The notes: a model not told the origin generated them from the sequence alone. DNA of 64,000 nt from Burkholderiaceae bacterium (GCA_026125795.1 JAHCKM010000001.1:620001-684000), one strand, 5' to 3'; shown: positions 1-8,555, counted from the stretch's first letter. Made by a program: numbers and translations.

Positions 1-180
1 GCCGGGCTGCCGTGGCGCTTCATCGAGCTGACGCTGGGAGACCCGCGGGGTCGCGACGCGGGTGTGGATGCCGAGAGCGTGCGCGTGCCGCTGGACACCA
101 TCGACGTCGACGTCCAGGAGATGCTGGCGCTGATCCGGGAGCGCGCCGCCCAGCAGCGCGAACTCAGTACGGTGCGCTGA
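1..180 (+). CDS. C-terminal end of an unrecognised protein (5' truncated)
   Basis: The first frame is open from the window edge to a TGA, giving 59 residues that start AGLPWRFIEL and end RELSTVR. The codon use (G/C in third positions) matches the neighbouring genes, so it reads as a real tail rather than a shadow. The piece has no membrane segment or motif I can name; its end is an acidic then basic helix-like stretch. The start lies outside the window. I do not recognise the family. Confidence 0.6.
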   Translation, partial: AGLPWRFIELTLGDPRGRDAGVDAESVRVPLDTIDVDVQEMLALIRERAAQQRELSTVR

Positions 181-223
181 GCTTTGATGCTCGACGTATA
201 GTGGTTGCGACGCGCGCCGCGTC

Positions 224-389
224 GCACGATGAAAAAGCCCCCACGCCCGCTTCGCTCGCTGCCCTGGCAGGGCGCATTGGCCGCAGGCGGCCAACCCCTC
301 TCCAGACCGGGACGGTCCACTGGACGGTCCCGGTTTGGGTTCGGCCCCAGAGCAGCGCCGGCAACTCCGGGCCGCCGGGCGCCCCTGGC
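224..389. repeat. GC-rich palindromic intergenic repeat before cutA
   Basis: This gap holds no gene. It carries a large imperfect hairpin with 13-base arms (306-318 and 322-334, one mismatch, 3-base loop) followed by a short T run. Just upstream is the phrase cccgcttcgctcgctgccct, which is echoed with small changes in other gaps of this window (for example 20387-20403 and 51066-51083). It belongs to the dispersed hairpin-rich repeat class described in the findings. It may also terminate the upstream gene. Confidence 0.55.
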
Positions 390-719
390 ATGACCCCGAT
401 CGCCGTCGTTACCACCGTGGGCAGCCGCGCCGAGGCGCAGTCACTGGCGCACGCGCTGGTGCAGCGGCGTCTTGCGGCATGCGCGCAGATCTCCGACATC
501 CGCAGCGTGTACCGCTGGCAGGGCCGCATCGAACAGGCCGACGAGTGCCGCGTGGTGATCAAGACCACGCGCGAGCGTTACGCCGACGTCGAGCAGGCCA
601 TCCGCGAGCTGCACAGCTACGAGCTGCCGGCGATCCACGCGTGGGCCTTCGACGCGATCCATGCGCCTTATGCCGACTGGATCGCGCAGTCTTGCGACGC
701 TGCGACGTCGGATCCGTGA
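390..719 (+). CDS. cutA: Divalent-cation tolerance protein CutA
   Basis: The 109-residue product has the length and pattern of CutA1 proteins. It starts with a beta strand (PIAVVTTVGS), then a helix with the family stretch LVQRRLAACAQI, a strand (SVYRWQGRIEQ), the EC-containing strand VVIKTT, and the ending LPAIHAW. CutA forms very stable trimers with a PII-like fold; it was linked to copper tolerance in E. coli, but its exact role is unsettled. The ATG at 390 was chosen because the family begins right at this first strand, while the open frame upstream is repeat sequence. It sits 28 bases before a ClpP-like gene on the same strand. Confidence 0.92.
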   Translation: MTPIAVVTTVGSRAEAQSLAHALVQRRLAACAQISDIRSVYRWQGRIEQADECRVVIKTTRERYADVEQAIRELHSYELPAIHAWAFDAIHAPYADWIAQSCDAATSDP

Positions 720-747
720 TCGACCCTCTTCCCGGAGTCTGTTTGCC

Positions 748-1344
748 ATGACCACCCTGCACACACCGAACCCTGCCGATCCCAGCACTGGCCCCGATCG
801 CGGCACGCTCGAAGAGCGCATGTCGTTTCAGTCGCGTTTCGTGCTGGTGTTCGGCGAAATCGACGACAAGCTCGCGATGTCGACCTGCCGCCGCCTGCTG
901 GCGCTGGCCGAGCAGTCCGAGGCGCCGATCACGCTGCTGGTGTCGTCGCCCGGCGGCCATGTGGAGTCGGGCGACGCGATCTTCGACATGATCCGCTTCG
1001 TGCGCGCGCCGGTCACCACGGTGGGCTCCGGCTGGGTCGCCAGCGCTGGCTGCCATGTCTTCCTGGCGCCGCCCAAGGAGCGCCGCGTCTGCCTGCCCAA
1101 CACGCGCTTCATGATCCACCAGCCCGCGGGCGGCGCCGGCGGCCAGGCCACCGACATAGCGATCCAGGCCAAGGAGATCCTGCGCACGCGCGAGCGCATC
1201 GCCAAGGTGATCGCGGCGCAAACCGGCAAGTCGCTGGCCACCGTGCTGTCCGACATGGAGCGCGATTTCTGGATGAGCGCCGATGAGGCGGTGGCCTACG
1301 GCATCGTGTCGCGCGTGATCGAAAGACAAAAGGATCTGGCGTGA
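748..1344 (+). CDS. ClpP-family serine protease subunit (non-canonical)
   Basis: The 198-residue protein has the ClpP fold layout: VSSPGGHVESG near residues 67-77, the nucleophile serine in GWVASAGCHVF (about residue 98), the catalytic histidine in TRFMIHQP (about residue 123), and the following helix EILRTRERIA. The nucleophile loop reads VASAGC rather than the usual AASMGA, and the protein lacks the long leader typical of E. coli ClpP, so it is probably one of the secondary ClpP-like proteases and not the main Clp peptidase. No clpX or trigger factor gene is nearby. Its end overlaps the GST gene start, suggesting translational coupling. Confidence 0.88.
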   Translation: MTTLHTPNPADPSTGPDRGTLEERMSFQSRFVLVFGEIDDKLAMSTCRRLLALAEQSEAPITLLVSSPGGHVESGDAIFDMIRFVRAPVTTVGSGWVASAGCHVFLAPPKERRVCLPNTRFMIHQPAGGAGGQATDIAIQAKEILRTRERIAKVIAAQTGKSLATVLSDMERDFWMSADEAVAYGIVSRVIERQKDLA

Positions 1345-1985
1345 TGATGCGGCTGCATTGTTTCTGCCAATCGGGCAACAGCTTCAAGGTGGCGTTTGCG
1401 CTGCGCGCGATGGGGCTGCCCTACGAGAGCGTGCACGTCGATTTCATGCACGGCCAGACTCGTGACGCCGCGTGGCGTGCCGAGGTCAATGAGATGGGCG
1501 AGGCGCCGGTGCTCGACGACGGGCCGCTGCGCCTGACGCAATCGGGCGTGATCCTGACGCACCTGGCGCGCAAGAGCGGCAGGTTCGGCGGCCGCGACGA
1601 CAACGAGCAGCGCGAGATCCTGCGCTGGCTGCTGTTCGACAACCACAAGTTCACCAGCTACTTCGCCACCTATCGCTTCATGAAGGCGTTCGGCCCGAGC
1701 GCGCCCGATCCGGCGGTGATGGCCTTCCTGAGGTCGCGCATCGACAGCGCCCACGCGATCGTGAACAAGCATCTCGCGACGCGCCCGTTTTTGCTGGGAG
1801 ACGAGCCGACCATCGCCGACATCTCGCTGTCCGGCTACGTGTTCTATCCGGTGGAGGAAAGCGGCATCGACATCGCCGCCGCCCATCCCAACCTGGGCGC
1901 GTGGATCGACCGGTTGCGCCAGATCAAGGGCTGGGGCGATCCGTACGAGGTGATGCCGGGCGAGCGCATCGCCCCGAAGTGGTGA
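1341..1985 (+). CDS. Glutathione S-transferase family protein
   Basis: About 214 residues with the two-domain GST layout. The N-terminal thioredoxin-like domain holds CFCQSGNSFKVAFAL, where the serine in SGNS is the likely glutathione-activating residue, followed by the cis-proline/glutathione-binding part APVLDD...LTQSGVIL. The C-terminal helical domain contains the N-capping stretch GDEPTIADISLSGY. Three starts are stacked (GTG 1341, ATG 1344, ATG 1347) over the clpP-like stop codon, so exact initiation is uncertain by two codons. Substrate is not predictable from sequence. It ends just before a convergent gene. Confidence 0.9.
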   Translation: MMMRLHCFCQSGNSFKVAFALRAMGLPYESVHVDFMHGQTRDAAWRAEVNEMGEAPVLDDGPLRLTQSGVILTHLARKSGRFGGRDDNEQREILRWLLFDNHKFTSYFATYRFMKAFGPSAPDPAVMAFLRSRIDSAHAIVNKHLATRPFLLGDEPTIADISLSGYVFYPVEESGIDIAAAHPNLGAWIDRLRQIKGWGDPYEVMPGERIAPKW

Positions 1986-2060
1986 GCCCGCAGGAGTGAC
2001 GGCACCTGCGTGCCTGTCGTTCCGTGGCGAACCGGCCGGGCATGCAGGCCCGGCCGTGGC

Positions 2061-2549
2061 TCAGCGCTTGATCGACGACACCGCCATCGGCGCCGAGCGC
2101 AGCCGCGTGCGGCGCACCGGCTCGAGCGCCATGCGCGGATCGGGCGGCTCGTCGCTCGCGGCGCGACCGCGCAGCAGCGGTGTCATGCGCTTGGCGTGGT
2201 AGCTGTACAGCCGCTCGATCTCCTGGCGGATGCGTGGCGGAAATCCCTTGCGGTCGCCGCGCTGGTCGACCAGCAGATCGGTCAGCAGGCGCTCCACCAC
2301 ATGCAGGTGCTGCCAATTGACGGCGATGCGGTTGGCGATGCGCGGGTAGTGCCGGCACAACTGCTTGGGGTGCACGCCGTTGGGAATGCCGCGCAGCCAT
2401 GCATGCGTGTGGCTCTGCATCACGCGGTCGTCGTCGACCAGCGGCGCGCGCGAATGCGACCAGTCGCCCACCCTGGGCAGATCGTCGGGGTAACCGAGAA
2501 GGCCGGACACCAGGCGGCGCGCTTTCTGAAGGACTGCTTTGATCGACAT
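2061..2549 (-). CDS. Hypothetical protein, 162 residues
   Basis: A well-formed minus-strand gene, MSIKAVLQKARRLV at the start and many basic residues throughout. It has no signal peptide or membrane segment. The middle (GIPNGVHPKQLCRHYPRIANRIA) followed by VNWQHLHVVERLLTDLL looks like a compact helical, possibly RNA- or DNA-associated, protein, but I do not recognise a family. The ATG at 2549 is the first start in frame that avoids reading into the repeat-like sequence upstream. It is convergent with the GST gene and has the same direction as the small candidate Fur-box gene upstream. Confidence 0.65.
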   Translation of the reverse strand: MSIKAVLQKARRLVSGLLGYPDDLPRVGDWSHSRAPLVDDDRVMQSHTHAWLRGIPNGVHPKQLCRHYPRIANRIAVNWQHLHVVERLLTDLLVDQRGDRKGFPPRIRQEIERLYSYHAKRMTPLLRGRAASDEPPDPRMALEPVRRTRLRSAPMAVSSIKR

Positions 2550-2755
2550 GTCGCACTGCGTGCCGCAGACCGCTTGGACGCGGGCGGCGGCGGTTGAAAC
2601 TACCGATAGGCTATTCAACGCGCAGCCGTTGCGCTGCCCCACGATCACGGGGCGGCAGTACCCCGCGCGACTTAGTTGACGGCCCCCTGTGGGCCGCGCG
2701 GCACGGTACGCGCCCGGGGCATGGACAGCGGCCGCGGCAGGCGTGCGAAAGCGCG

Positions 2756-3106
2756 TCAGTGCAGCAGCCGGTGCGCGCCGCCCGCTGCGGCGGGCGGTGC
2801 GGCGTGTTCCTCGAGGCAATCGGCACGGGCGTCGGCCGTGCAGCGGGCCATCTGGCGCCACAAGGTCGCCAACCGGCCGCTCAACGCACGAAACGGTTCC
2901 GACAATGCCGGCTGGGCACCCAGCCGCTCCAGGTTGTGCGCCACGCGCAGGCTGATCGCCAGGCGCTGCGCGGGGTCGCGCTCGGCCTGCAGCGACTGGC
3001 TGTAGGCGGTCATCAAGGCCAGCGTGCCGGCCAGCACCGCCTCCGAGCACGGCAGCTCGTACTCTTCGATCGCCTCGCTGCTGTCGCTTGGTACCTCGGT
3101 TCGCAT
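2756..3106 (-). CDS. Small acidic/helical hypothetical protein downstream of a candidate Fur box
   Basis: The predicted product is 116 residues, beginning MRTEVPSDSSEAIEEYE. It is mostly helical by composition (repeated leucine/arginine heptad-like spacing around LAISLRVAHNLERLG and FRALSGRLATLWRQM) with three cysteines in the second half and a CTADARADCLEEH stretch. I do not recognise the family. The ATG at 3106 was preferred over upstream TTG codons because those lie inside a palindrome that looks like a Fur site, placed about 20 bases before this start. That arrangement suggests iron-dependent repression. It is divergent from the PEP mutase-family gene. Confidence 0.6.
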   Translation of the reverse strand: MRTEVPSDSSEAIEEYELPCSEAVLAGTLALMTAYSQSLQAERDPAQRLAISLRVAHNLERLGAQPALSEPFRALSGRLATLWRQMARCTADARADCLEEHAAPPAAAGGAHRLLH

Positions 3107-3126
3107 GGCGCGCAGTATCCATGAAA

Positions 3127-3141
3127 TGAGAATTATTCTCA
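3127..3141. promoter_or_regulatory. Candidate Fur box
   Basis: TGAGAATTATTCTCA is a perfect 7-1-7 inverted repeat in a region of otherwise very high GC. It matches the 7-1-7 model of the Fur recognition site (TGATAAT-N-ATTATCA) at 12 of 14 arm positions. It sits between two divergent genes, 20 bases from the small minus-strand gene start and 115 bases from the plus-strand one, so the minus-strand gene is the likelier target. Binding by Fur is inferred. Confidence 0.65.
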
Positions 3142-3256
3142 ACAAAACCGATAGACCGAAAGGGGTGCAAGCGGCCGGCTCGCCGGGTTGCGCGCCTTGG
3201 GGGCGTGGGGCCGCGCATACAGTCGGGGTGACTCAGATGGCACCGAAGGAGATCCC

Positions 3257-4066
3257 ATGAAGCAGGCGGACAAGGCGCAGCGGTTTCGCGAGTTGCACGA
3301 GGCGCCCGGCGCATTCGTGATCGGCAATGCGTGGGATGCCGGATCGGCCCGGCTGCTGGCCGGGGCCGGTTTTGTCGCCCTGGCCACGTCCAGCGGTGCC
3401 ACCGCCGGCGTGCTGGGGCGGCGCGATGGCGCGCTGTCGCGCGACGAGGCGCTGGACTGTGCCCGTGCGGTTTCGTCGGCCTGCGACGTGCCGGTGTCAG
3501 GCGACCTCGAAAACGGCTTCGGCCACGAACCGGCCCAGGCCGCAGAGACGATCCGGCTCGCCGCCGAGGCCGGGCTGGTGGGCGGCTCGATCGAGGACTG
3601 GAACGGCGAGGCGCTGTACCCGATGGAGCAGGCGCTCCCGCGCATCGAGGCGGCGGTGCAAGCGGCTCGTGCGCTGCCGTTTCACTTCACGCTCACGGCG
3701 CGCTGCGAGAACTTCTTGCGCGGCCGGCCGAACCTGGAAGACACCATCGCGCGCCTGCAGGCGTTCGAGCGCGCCGGCGCCGACGTGCTGATGGCGCCCG
3801 GCCTGCCCGATCTCGAGGCCGTCCGGCGCGTCTGCGCGGCGCTGGGCAAGCCGTTCAACTTCATGGCGGGCATCCGCGGCAGGTCGTTCAGCGTGGCCGA
3901 GTTGCAGGCCGCCGGCGTCAAGCGCATCAGCCTGGCCACCAGCCTGTACCGGGCGGCGATGACGGCGCTGACAGACGCGGCGCGCGAGGTGCAGGACCAC
4001 GGCAGCTTCGGCTTTCTCGAGCACACGCTCGGCACGCCCGAGCTGTACCGCGCGCTCAAGCTGTGA
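3257..4066 (+). CDS. Isocitrate lyase/phosphoenolpyruvate mutase family protein
   Basis: The 269-residue single-domain TIM barrel matches the PEP mutase/isocitrate lyase superfamily: GNAWDAGSARLL at the start, VALATSSGATAG, the metal-binding region VSGDLENGFG (Asp and Glu), VGGSIEDW, and the late strand LMAPGLPD followed by FNFMAGI. Members act on alpha-oxyacids such as 2-methylisocitrate, oxaloacetate or phosphonopyruvate. The active-site loop KKCGH of true lyases is absent, replaced around LTARCENFLRG, so the reaction is not known. The ATG at 3257 has GGAGATCCC just upstream. Its stop overlaps the start of the next gene. Confidence 0.88.
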   Translation: MKQADKAQRFRELHEAPGAFVIGNAWDAGSARLLAGAGFVALATSSGATAGVLGRRDGALSRDEALDCARAVSSACDVPVSGDLENGFGHEPAQAAETIRLAAEAGLVGGSIEDWNGEALYPMEQALPRIEAAVQAARALPFHFTLTARCENFLRGRPNLEDTIARLQAFERAGADVLMAPGLPDLEAVRRVCAALGKPFNFMAGIRGRSFSVAELQAAGVKRISLATSLYRAAMTALTDAAREVQDHGSFGFLEHTLGTPELYRALKL

Positions 4067-5133
4067 GGGTGCAGCGCACCGGCCCACGCCAACGCGCCGC
4101 GGCGCCGGTCGGCGCGTGGCTGGCAGGGCTCGCGCTCGCCGTGGCGGGGCTGGCGCATGCTGGCGTGGCGCTCGAACGGCCGCAGGCCGACGGACCGCTC
4201 AGCACGCGCACCATCGAGTTCGCCGATCTGGCCGACGCCGCGCGCGGCGGGCGCCGCGTGCCGATCAAGGTGCACCTGCCGTCGTGGACGGGGTCCTTTC
4301 CGGTGGTGGTGCTGTCCCACGGCGCCGGCGGTCATTGGGATGCCAACTTCGCCCAGGCACGCCATCTGGCGAGCCACGGCTACGTGGTGCTGGCGCTGGA
4401 GCATGTGGGCAGCAACACCGAGCGCATGCGCCGCGGCATGCGCTTTGCGGCCAACCTGCGGTCGATGACGCGTGACGCCGACGAGGTGCTCGGCCGCCCG
4501 CGCGACGTGAGCTTTGCGCTCGACCAGGCGGCACGCTGGAACCAGAGCCATGCCGAGCTCGCCGGCGTGCTCGATCTGCAGCGCGTCGCCGTGATGGGCC
4601 ACTCCTTTGGCGCCTACACGGCGCTGGCGATCTGCGGCGCGCGCCCCGCGCTCGATTGGCTGGTGCCGCGCACCGGGCCGGGCACCGGCCTCGGGCCCGA
4701 CCTGAGCGATGCGCGCGTCAAGGCCTGCGTCGCGCTGTCGCCGCAAGGGCCGGGCGAGCCTTTCTTCAGACAGGACAGCTTTGCCGGCATTCGCCGGCCC
4801 GTGCTCGGCATCAGCGGTTCGCGCGACGCGCAGCAAGGCGCGCCGCCGGAGAACCGGCGCCGCTTCTTCGAGCTCGTGCCGCCCGGCGGCCAGGTGTTCG
4901 TGTGGATCGCCGATGCCGACCACATGGCGTTCTCCGACTCGGCCGGGTCGCGCCGCAGCACGCTGCCGTCGCGCACGCGCGCCGACGTGCAGCCGATCGC
5001 GCGCGCCGCCACGCTGCTGTTTCTGGAGGCGCGGTTGCGCGGCGATGCCGAGGCCGATGCACGGCTGTCGGCGCAGGGCCTGCAGGCCTTGGCGCGCGGC
5101 TCGGTGAACAAGATCGAGGTGTTGCGCAAGTAG
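4063..5133 (+). CDS. Secreted alpha/beta hydrolase (dienelactone hydrolase/PET-hydrolase-like)
   Basis: About 356 residues. The N-terminus is basic then hydrophobic (WLAGLALAVAGLAHA), a signal peptide. The hydrolase core shows the oxyanion strand VVVLSHGAGG, the nucleophile elbow GHSFGAY (serine about residue 189), an Asp-bearing loop after VLGISGSRDA, and the catalytic histidine in DADHMAF near the end. The substrate is unknown; secreted members of this group cleave esters or platelet-activating-factor-like lipids. No ATG fits: GTG at 4063 overlaps the previous stop as GTGA, and GTG 4069 is an alternative, implying translational coupling to the upstream gene. Confidence 0.85.
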   Translation: MRVQRTGPRQRAAAPVGAWLAGLALAVAGLAHAGVALERPQADGPLSTRTIEFADLADAARGGRRVPIKVHLPSWTGSFPVVVLSHGAGGHWDANFAQARHLASHGYVVLALEHVGSNTERMRRGMRFAANLRSMTRDADEVLGRPRDVSFALDQAARWNQSHAELAGVLDLQRVAVMGHSFGAYTALAICGARPALDWLVPRTGPGTGLGPDLSDARVKACVALSPQGPGEPFFRQDSFAGIRRPVLGISGSRDAQQGAPPENRRRFFELVPPGGQVFVWIADADHMAFSDSAGSRRSTLPSRTRADVQPIARAATLLFLEARLRGDAEADARLSAQGLQALARGSVNKIEVLRK

Positions 5134-5204
5134 CGCCGCGGCGCGGCGCAGTCGGCGCTGGCGCTAGACTGCCAGACCTCCGCTGCAACGCCCGAAGGCG
5201 TGTC

Positions 5205-6299
5205 ATGGCTGCCGTCACCGAATCCGTTCTGCTCGAGACCCTGAAGGGCGTGGTCGACCCCAACACCGGCAAGGACTTTGTCTCGACGAGGCAGCTGAAG
5301 AACCTGCGCATCGACGGCGGCGATGTGTCGTTCGATGTCGAGCTGGGTTACCCGGCGGCCAGCCAGATCGCCGCGCTGCGCGCCGCCCTGATCGCCGCCG
5401 CGCGCACCGTCCCGGGCGTGGCCAATGCCAGCGTCAACCTGCAGTCGAAAGTCATCGCCCACGCGGTGCAGCGCGGCGTGCAGTTGCTGCCCAACGTGAA
5501 GAACATCGTCGCGGTGGCTTCGGGCAAAGGGGGCGTCGGCAAGAGCACGACCGCGGTCAACCTGGCCCTCGCACTGGCGGCCGAAGGCGCCAAGGTCGGC
5601 ATCCTCGACGCCGACATCTACGGCCCGAGCCAGCCGATGATGATGGGCCTGGAAGGCCGGCCCGAGAGCGAAGACGGCAAGACCATCGAGCCGATGGAGA
5701 ACTACGGCGTCCAGGTGATGTCGATCGGCTTTCTGGTGGAGCCCGACCAGGCGATGATCTGGCGCGGCCCCATGGCCACGCAGGCGCTCGACCAGTTGTT
5801 GCGCCAGACCCGCTGGGGCGAGCTCGACTACCTGCTGGTCGACATGCCGCCCGGCACCGGCGACATCGCGCTCACGCTGAGCCAACGCGTGCCGCTGACC
5901 GGCGCGGTGATCGTCACCACGCCGCAGGACATCGCGCTGCTCGATGCCAAGAAGGGCCTGACGATGTTCGAGAAGGTCAGCGTGCCGATCCTCGGCATCG
6001 TCGAGAACATGAGCGTCTATGTCTGCCCCAACTGCGGCCACAGCGAGCACATCTTCGGCGCCGAGGGCGGCAAACGCATGGCCGAGCAGTACAAGGTGGA
6101 GTACCTCGGCGCACTGCCGCTGAACCTGTCGATCCGTGAGCAGACCGACTCCGGCCACCCGACGGTGGTGGCCGAGCCCGACGGCGAGATCGCGCAGATC
6201 TACAAACGCGTGGCGCGCCGCATCGCGGTGTCGATTGCGGGCAAGGCGCGCGATTTCAGCGCCAAGTTTCCGACCATCACGGTGTCGAAGAACACCTGA
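5205..6299 (+). CDS. apbC: Iron-sulfur cluster carrier protein ApbC/Mrp
   Basis: This 364-residue P-loop ATPase has an N-terminal MIP18/DUF59-like domain (residues 1-90, VDPNTGKDF) and a C-terminal Mrp domain. The deviant Walker A is ASGKGGVGKST (about residues 105-115), followed by LDADIYGPSQP and DMPPGTGD. The cluster-binding pair CPNC occurs in MSVYVCPNCGH. ApbC/Mrp holds a 4Fe-4S cluster and passes it to apo-enzymes in the cytoplasm. The position is apt for a window full of Fe-S formate dehydrogenase subunits, although the gene is widespread. The ATG at 5205 matches family N-termini. Confidence 0.96.
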   Translation: MAAVTESVLLETLKGVVDPNTGKDFVSTRQLKNLRIDGGDVSFDVELGYPAASQIAALRAALIAAARTVPGVANASVNLQSKVIAHAVQRGVQLLPNVKNIVAVASGKGGVGKSTTAVNLALALAAEGAKVGILDADIYGPSQPMMMGLEGRPESEDGKTIEPMENYGVQVMSIGFLVEPDQAMIWRGPMATQALDQLLRQTRWGELDYLLVDMPPGTGDIALTLSQRVPLTGAVIVTTPQDIALLDAKKGLTMFEKVSVPILGIVENMSVYVCPNCGHSEHIFGAEGGKRMAEQYKVEYLGALPLNLSIREQTDSGHPTVVAEPDGEIAQIYKRVARRIAVSIAGKARDFSAKFPTITVSKNT

Positions 6300-6312
6300 C
6301 GCGCTTGCCGCG

Positions 6313-7257
6313 ATGAACCTGCTGGAGGCCCTGCGCTACCTCGCCGCGCTCGACCAGCACCGTCATTTCGGACGCGCCGCGATGGCGTGCCGCATCACCC
6401 AGCCCGCGCTGAGCAATGCGATTCGCGCGCTCGAGACCGAGCTCGGCGTGCCGGTGGTGCGGCGCTCGCGCCAGTACGAAGGGCTCACCCACGAGGGCGA
6501 GGTGGTGCTGGCGCACGCGCACCGGCTACTGCGCGAGGCCGAGGCGCTGCGGCAGGAGCTGCACAGCCGCGAGGACTCGCCGCGCGGTCGCCTGCAGATC
6601 GGGGCGGTGCCCACCGCCATGACGATCGCCACGCGTTTCGCGCTGCGCGTGCGCGAGCGGCACGGCGGCCTGGCGCCGGTGGTGCGCTCGCTGGCATCGC
6701 AGGAGATCGAAACCGGCATCGAGAACCTGTCGCTCGACATGGGCCTCGGCTACACCGGCCGCGCCGAAGTGAGCGCACGCGCGCTGCAGGTGTGGCCGCA
6801 GTACGCCGAGGCCTACTACGTGGTGCAGCGCGGCGCCGGCCACGGTGCGTTGACCGTGGGCGCGCCGATCGGATGGCGCGAGGCCGCCGCATTGCCGCTG
6901 ACGCTGCTGACGCCCGACATGCACAACCGCACCATCGTCGACCAGGCGTTTCGCGAGGCGGGAGCGCAGGTCGAGGCCACGTTGGAGACCAACTCGGTGC
7001 TGGCGCTGGTCACCGCGCTGGCCGCGGGCCCGGTGGCGGCGGTGCTGCCCGGTGCGCTGGTGCGCTCGGTGCAGAGCGTGGCCGGACTGCAGGCGCGGCC
7101 GCTGGTGGATCCGGTGGTCAGCACGCCGATCGGCTTCATGACCGCCAAGTCCGAGCGCGCCACGCCGGCGTTGCGCGCGGCGCTGGCGACCGCGCAGGAC
7201 GAGGTGTGGCTGGAAGAAGCCGCCGCGCACAGCGGCAGCCTCGAACGCGCGTCCTGA
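6313..7257 (+). CDS. LysR-family transcriptional regulator
   Basis: A 314-residue protein with the LysR N-terminal winged helix (RYLAALDQHRHFGRAAMACRI, then TQPALSNAIRALE, residues 5-45) and a substrate-binding effector domain beginning about residue 90 (GRLQIGAVPTA). The helix-turn-helix reads ...TQPALSNAIR, slightly unlike the usual TQPAVSRQI. The effector ligand cannot be read from the sequence. It starts 13 bases after apbC and its stop overlaps the psd start by one base, so the three are probably co-transcribed; no divergent target gene is present, which is unusual for LysR proteins. Confidence 0.9.
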   Translation: MNLLEALRYLAALDQHRHFGRAAMACRITQPALSNAIRALETELGVPVVRRSRQYEGLTHEGEVVLAHAHRLLREAEALRQELHSREDSPRGRLQIGAVPTAMTIATRFALRVRERHGGLAPVVRSLASQEIETGIENLSLDMGLGYTGRAEVSARALQVWPQYAEAYYVVQRGAGHGALTVGAPIGWREAAALPLTLLTPDMHNRTIVDQAFREAGAQVEATLETNSVLALVTALAAGPVAAVLPGALVRSVQSVAGLQARPLVDPVVSTPIGFMTAKSERATPALRAALATAQDEVWLEEAAAHSGSLERAS

Positions 7258-8123
7258 TGCGCGCCCGCTCCAAGATGCCAGACCGTCTCGCCGTCCTGCC
7301 GCAGTACCTGCTGCCCAAGCGCGGGCTTACGGTGCTGATGGGGCGCGGCGCCTCCCGTGCCGGGGGCGCCACCACCACCGCGGTGATCCGCTGGTTCATC
7401 CGCCGCTATGGCGTCGACATGAACGAAGCCGCCGATCCCGACCCGACCCACTACCGCACCTTCAACGACTTCTTCACGCGGGCGCTGAAAGACGGCGTGC
7501 GGCCGCTCGCGCAGGCCGATTTCGTGTGCCCGGTCGACGGTGCGATCAGCCAGTTCGGCGCGCTCGAGGGCAACCGGCTGTTGCAGGCCAAGGGCCATCA
7601 CTACACCACGCAGGCGCTGGTGGGCGGCGATGCCGAGCTGGCCGCGCTGTTCGATGGCGGCCACTTCGCGACGCTGTACCTGTCACCCAAGGACTACCAC
7701 CGCATCCACATGCCGTGCGCGGCGCGGCTGACGCGCATGGTGCACGTGCCGGGCGACCTGTTCTCGGTGAATCCGGTCACCGCGCGCGCCGTGCCAGGCC
7801 TGTTCGCGCGCAACGAACGTGTGGTGTGTGCGTTCCAGACCGCTTGGGGTCCGTTCGTGCTGGCGCTCGTCGGCGCCACCATCGTCGGCAGCATGGCCAC
7901 CGTGTGGCATGGCGTGGTGAACCCACCGCGCCCGGACCGGCTGCGCGAGTGGCGCTACGACGAGGCGCCGGTCGAGCTGAAGCAGGGCGACGAGATGGGG
8001 CGCTTCCTGCTCGGCTCGACGGTGGTCATGCTGTTCCCGCGCGGACCGCTGCGCTTCAACCCGGCCTGGGAGCCGGGCGGCGCCGTGCGCTTGGGGCAGA
8101 CGATGGCCGATCGCATCGGCTGA
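7257..8123 (+). CDS. psd: Phosphatidylserine decarboxylase proenzyme
   Basis: The 288-residue protein carries the pyruvoyl-enzyme marks: FNDFFTRALK, FATLYLSPKDYHRIHMP (catalytic His region), VGATIVGSM, and the self-cleavage motif LGST near residue 257, where serine becomes the pyruvoyl group of the small alpha chain. It makes phosphatidylethanolamine at the inner membrane. The start overlaps the LysR stop; a second ATG at 7275 is possible. Length and motif order match the proteobacterial type I family, so I regard it as functional. Confidence 0.95.
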   Translation: MRARSKMPDRLAVLPQYLLPKRGLTVLMGRGASRAGGATTTAVIRWFIRRYGVDMNEAADPDPTHYRTFNDFFTRALKDGVRPLAQADFVCPVDGAISQFGALEGNRLLQAKGHHYTTQALVGGDAELAALFDGGHFATLYLSPKDYHRIHMPCAARLTRMVHVPGDLFSVNPVTARAVPGLFARNERVVCAFQTAWGPFVLALVGATIVGSMATVWHGVVNPPRPDRLREWRYDEAPVELKQGDEMGRFLLGSTVVMLFPRGPLRFNPAWEPGGAVRLGQTMADRIG

Positions 8124-8151
8124 CGGCAGCGTCGCGCCGCCGTGGCGGCAG

Positions 8152-8379
8152 TCAGTCGTCGAAGCCGATCGTCGGGTAGTCGATGCAGTCGTCGAGTTCG
8201 GCGACCACCACCGCGCCTTCGAACAGGCGGTGCAGGTCACCGCGGTCGGTGACGGCATCGACGTCGAACAGCCCGGCAGCGTCGGAATCCGTGGCCAGCG
8301 TGCGGCCGCCGTCGAACAGCTTGGCGTCGCGTGCGGCGTGGCGGGTGTAAGGCAGCGGGCTGATCGTGGCCATGTGCAT
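8152..8379 (-). CDS. Small acidic protein, paralogue A
   Basis: A 75-residue acidic protein with an AGGAG ribosome site six bases before the ATG at 8379, which decides the start over the ATG at 8373. Its core LFDGGRTLATDSDAAG followed by D-V-D and a helix with arginine and leucines is repeated in the 67-residue gene at 11173-11376, so the two are paralogues. The end (ELDDCIDYPTIGFDD) is very acidic with one cysteine. No known domain is recognised. It is convergent with psd and divergent from the aldehyde dehydrogenase gene. Confidence 0.7.
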   Translation of the reverse strand: MHMATISPLPYTRHAARDAKLFDGGRTLATDSDAAGLFDVDAVTDRGDLHRLFEGAVVVAELDDCIDYPTIGFDD

Positions 8380-8555
8380 GAGGCTCTCCTGCGGGTTGGC
8401 GGTTGCTCGACGCTCGTTGGGTTGCAGCGCCGCGCGCCGCGGTTCAGGTGGTGTGACAGCGCTCCGGCTGCCGGCCACGCCGGGGCGGCGGATTCCGGGG
8501 TTGTCGGACAATCGCCTCCTTCCTTACCGCCCTGAAGCCCCGACGAGATCCAGCC

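Noticed and set aside
3331-4060. Long open frame overlapping the PEP mutase-family gene and continuing into the hydrolase frame
   Set aside because: The first part is a high-GC shadow rich in Arg, Ala and Gly with no family pattern; the real hydrolase begins at the GTG near 4063 with a signal peptide.
8501-8511. TTGTCGGACAA palindrome before the aldehyde dehydrogenase gene
   Set aside because: A perfect 5-1-5 inverted repeat, but short, single and without a matching regulator or second copy nearby; it could easily be chance.
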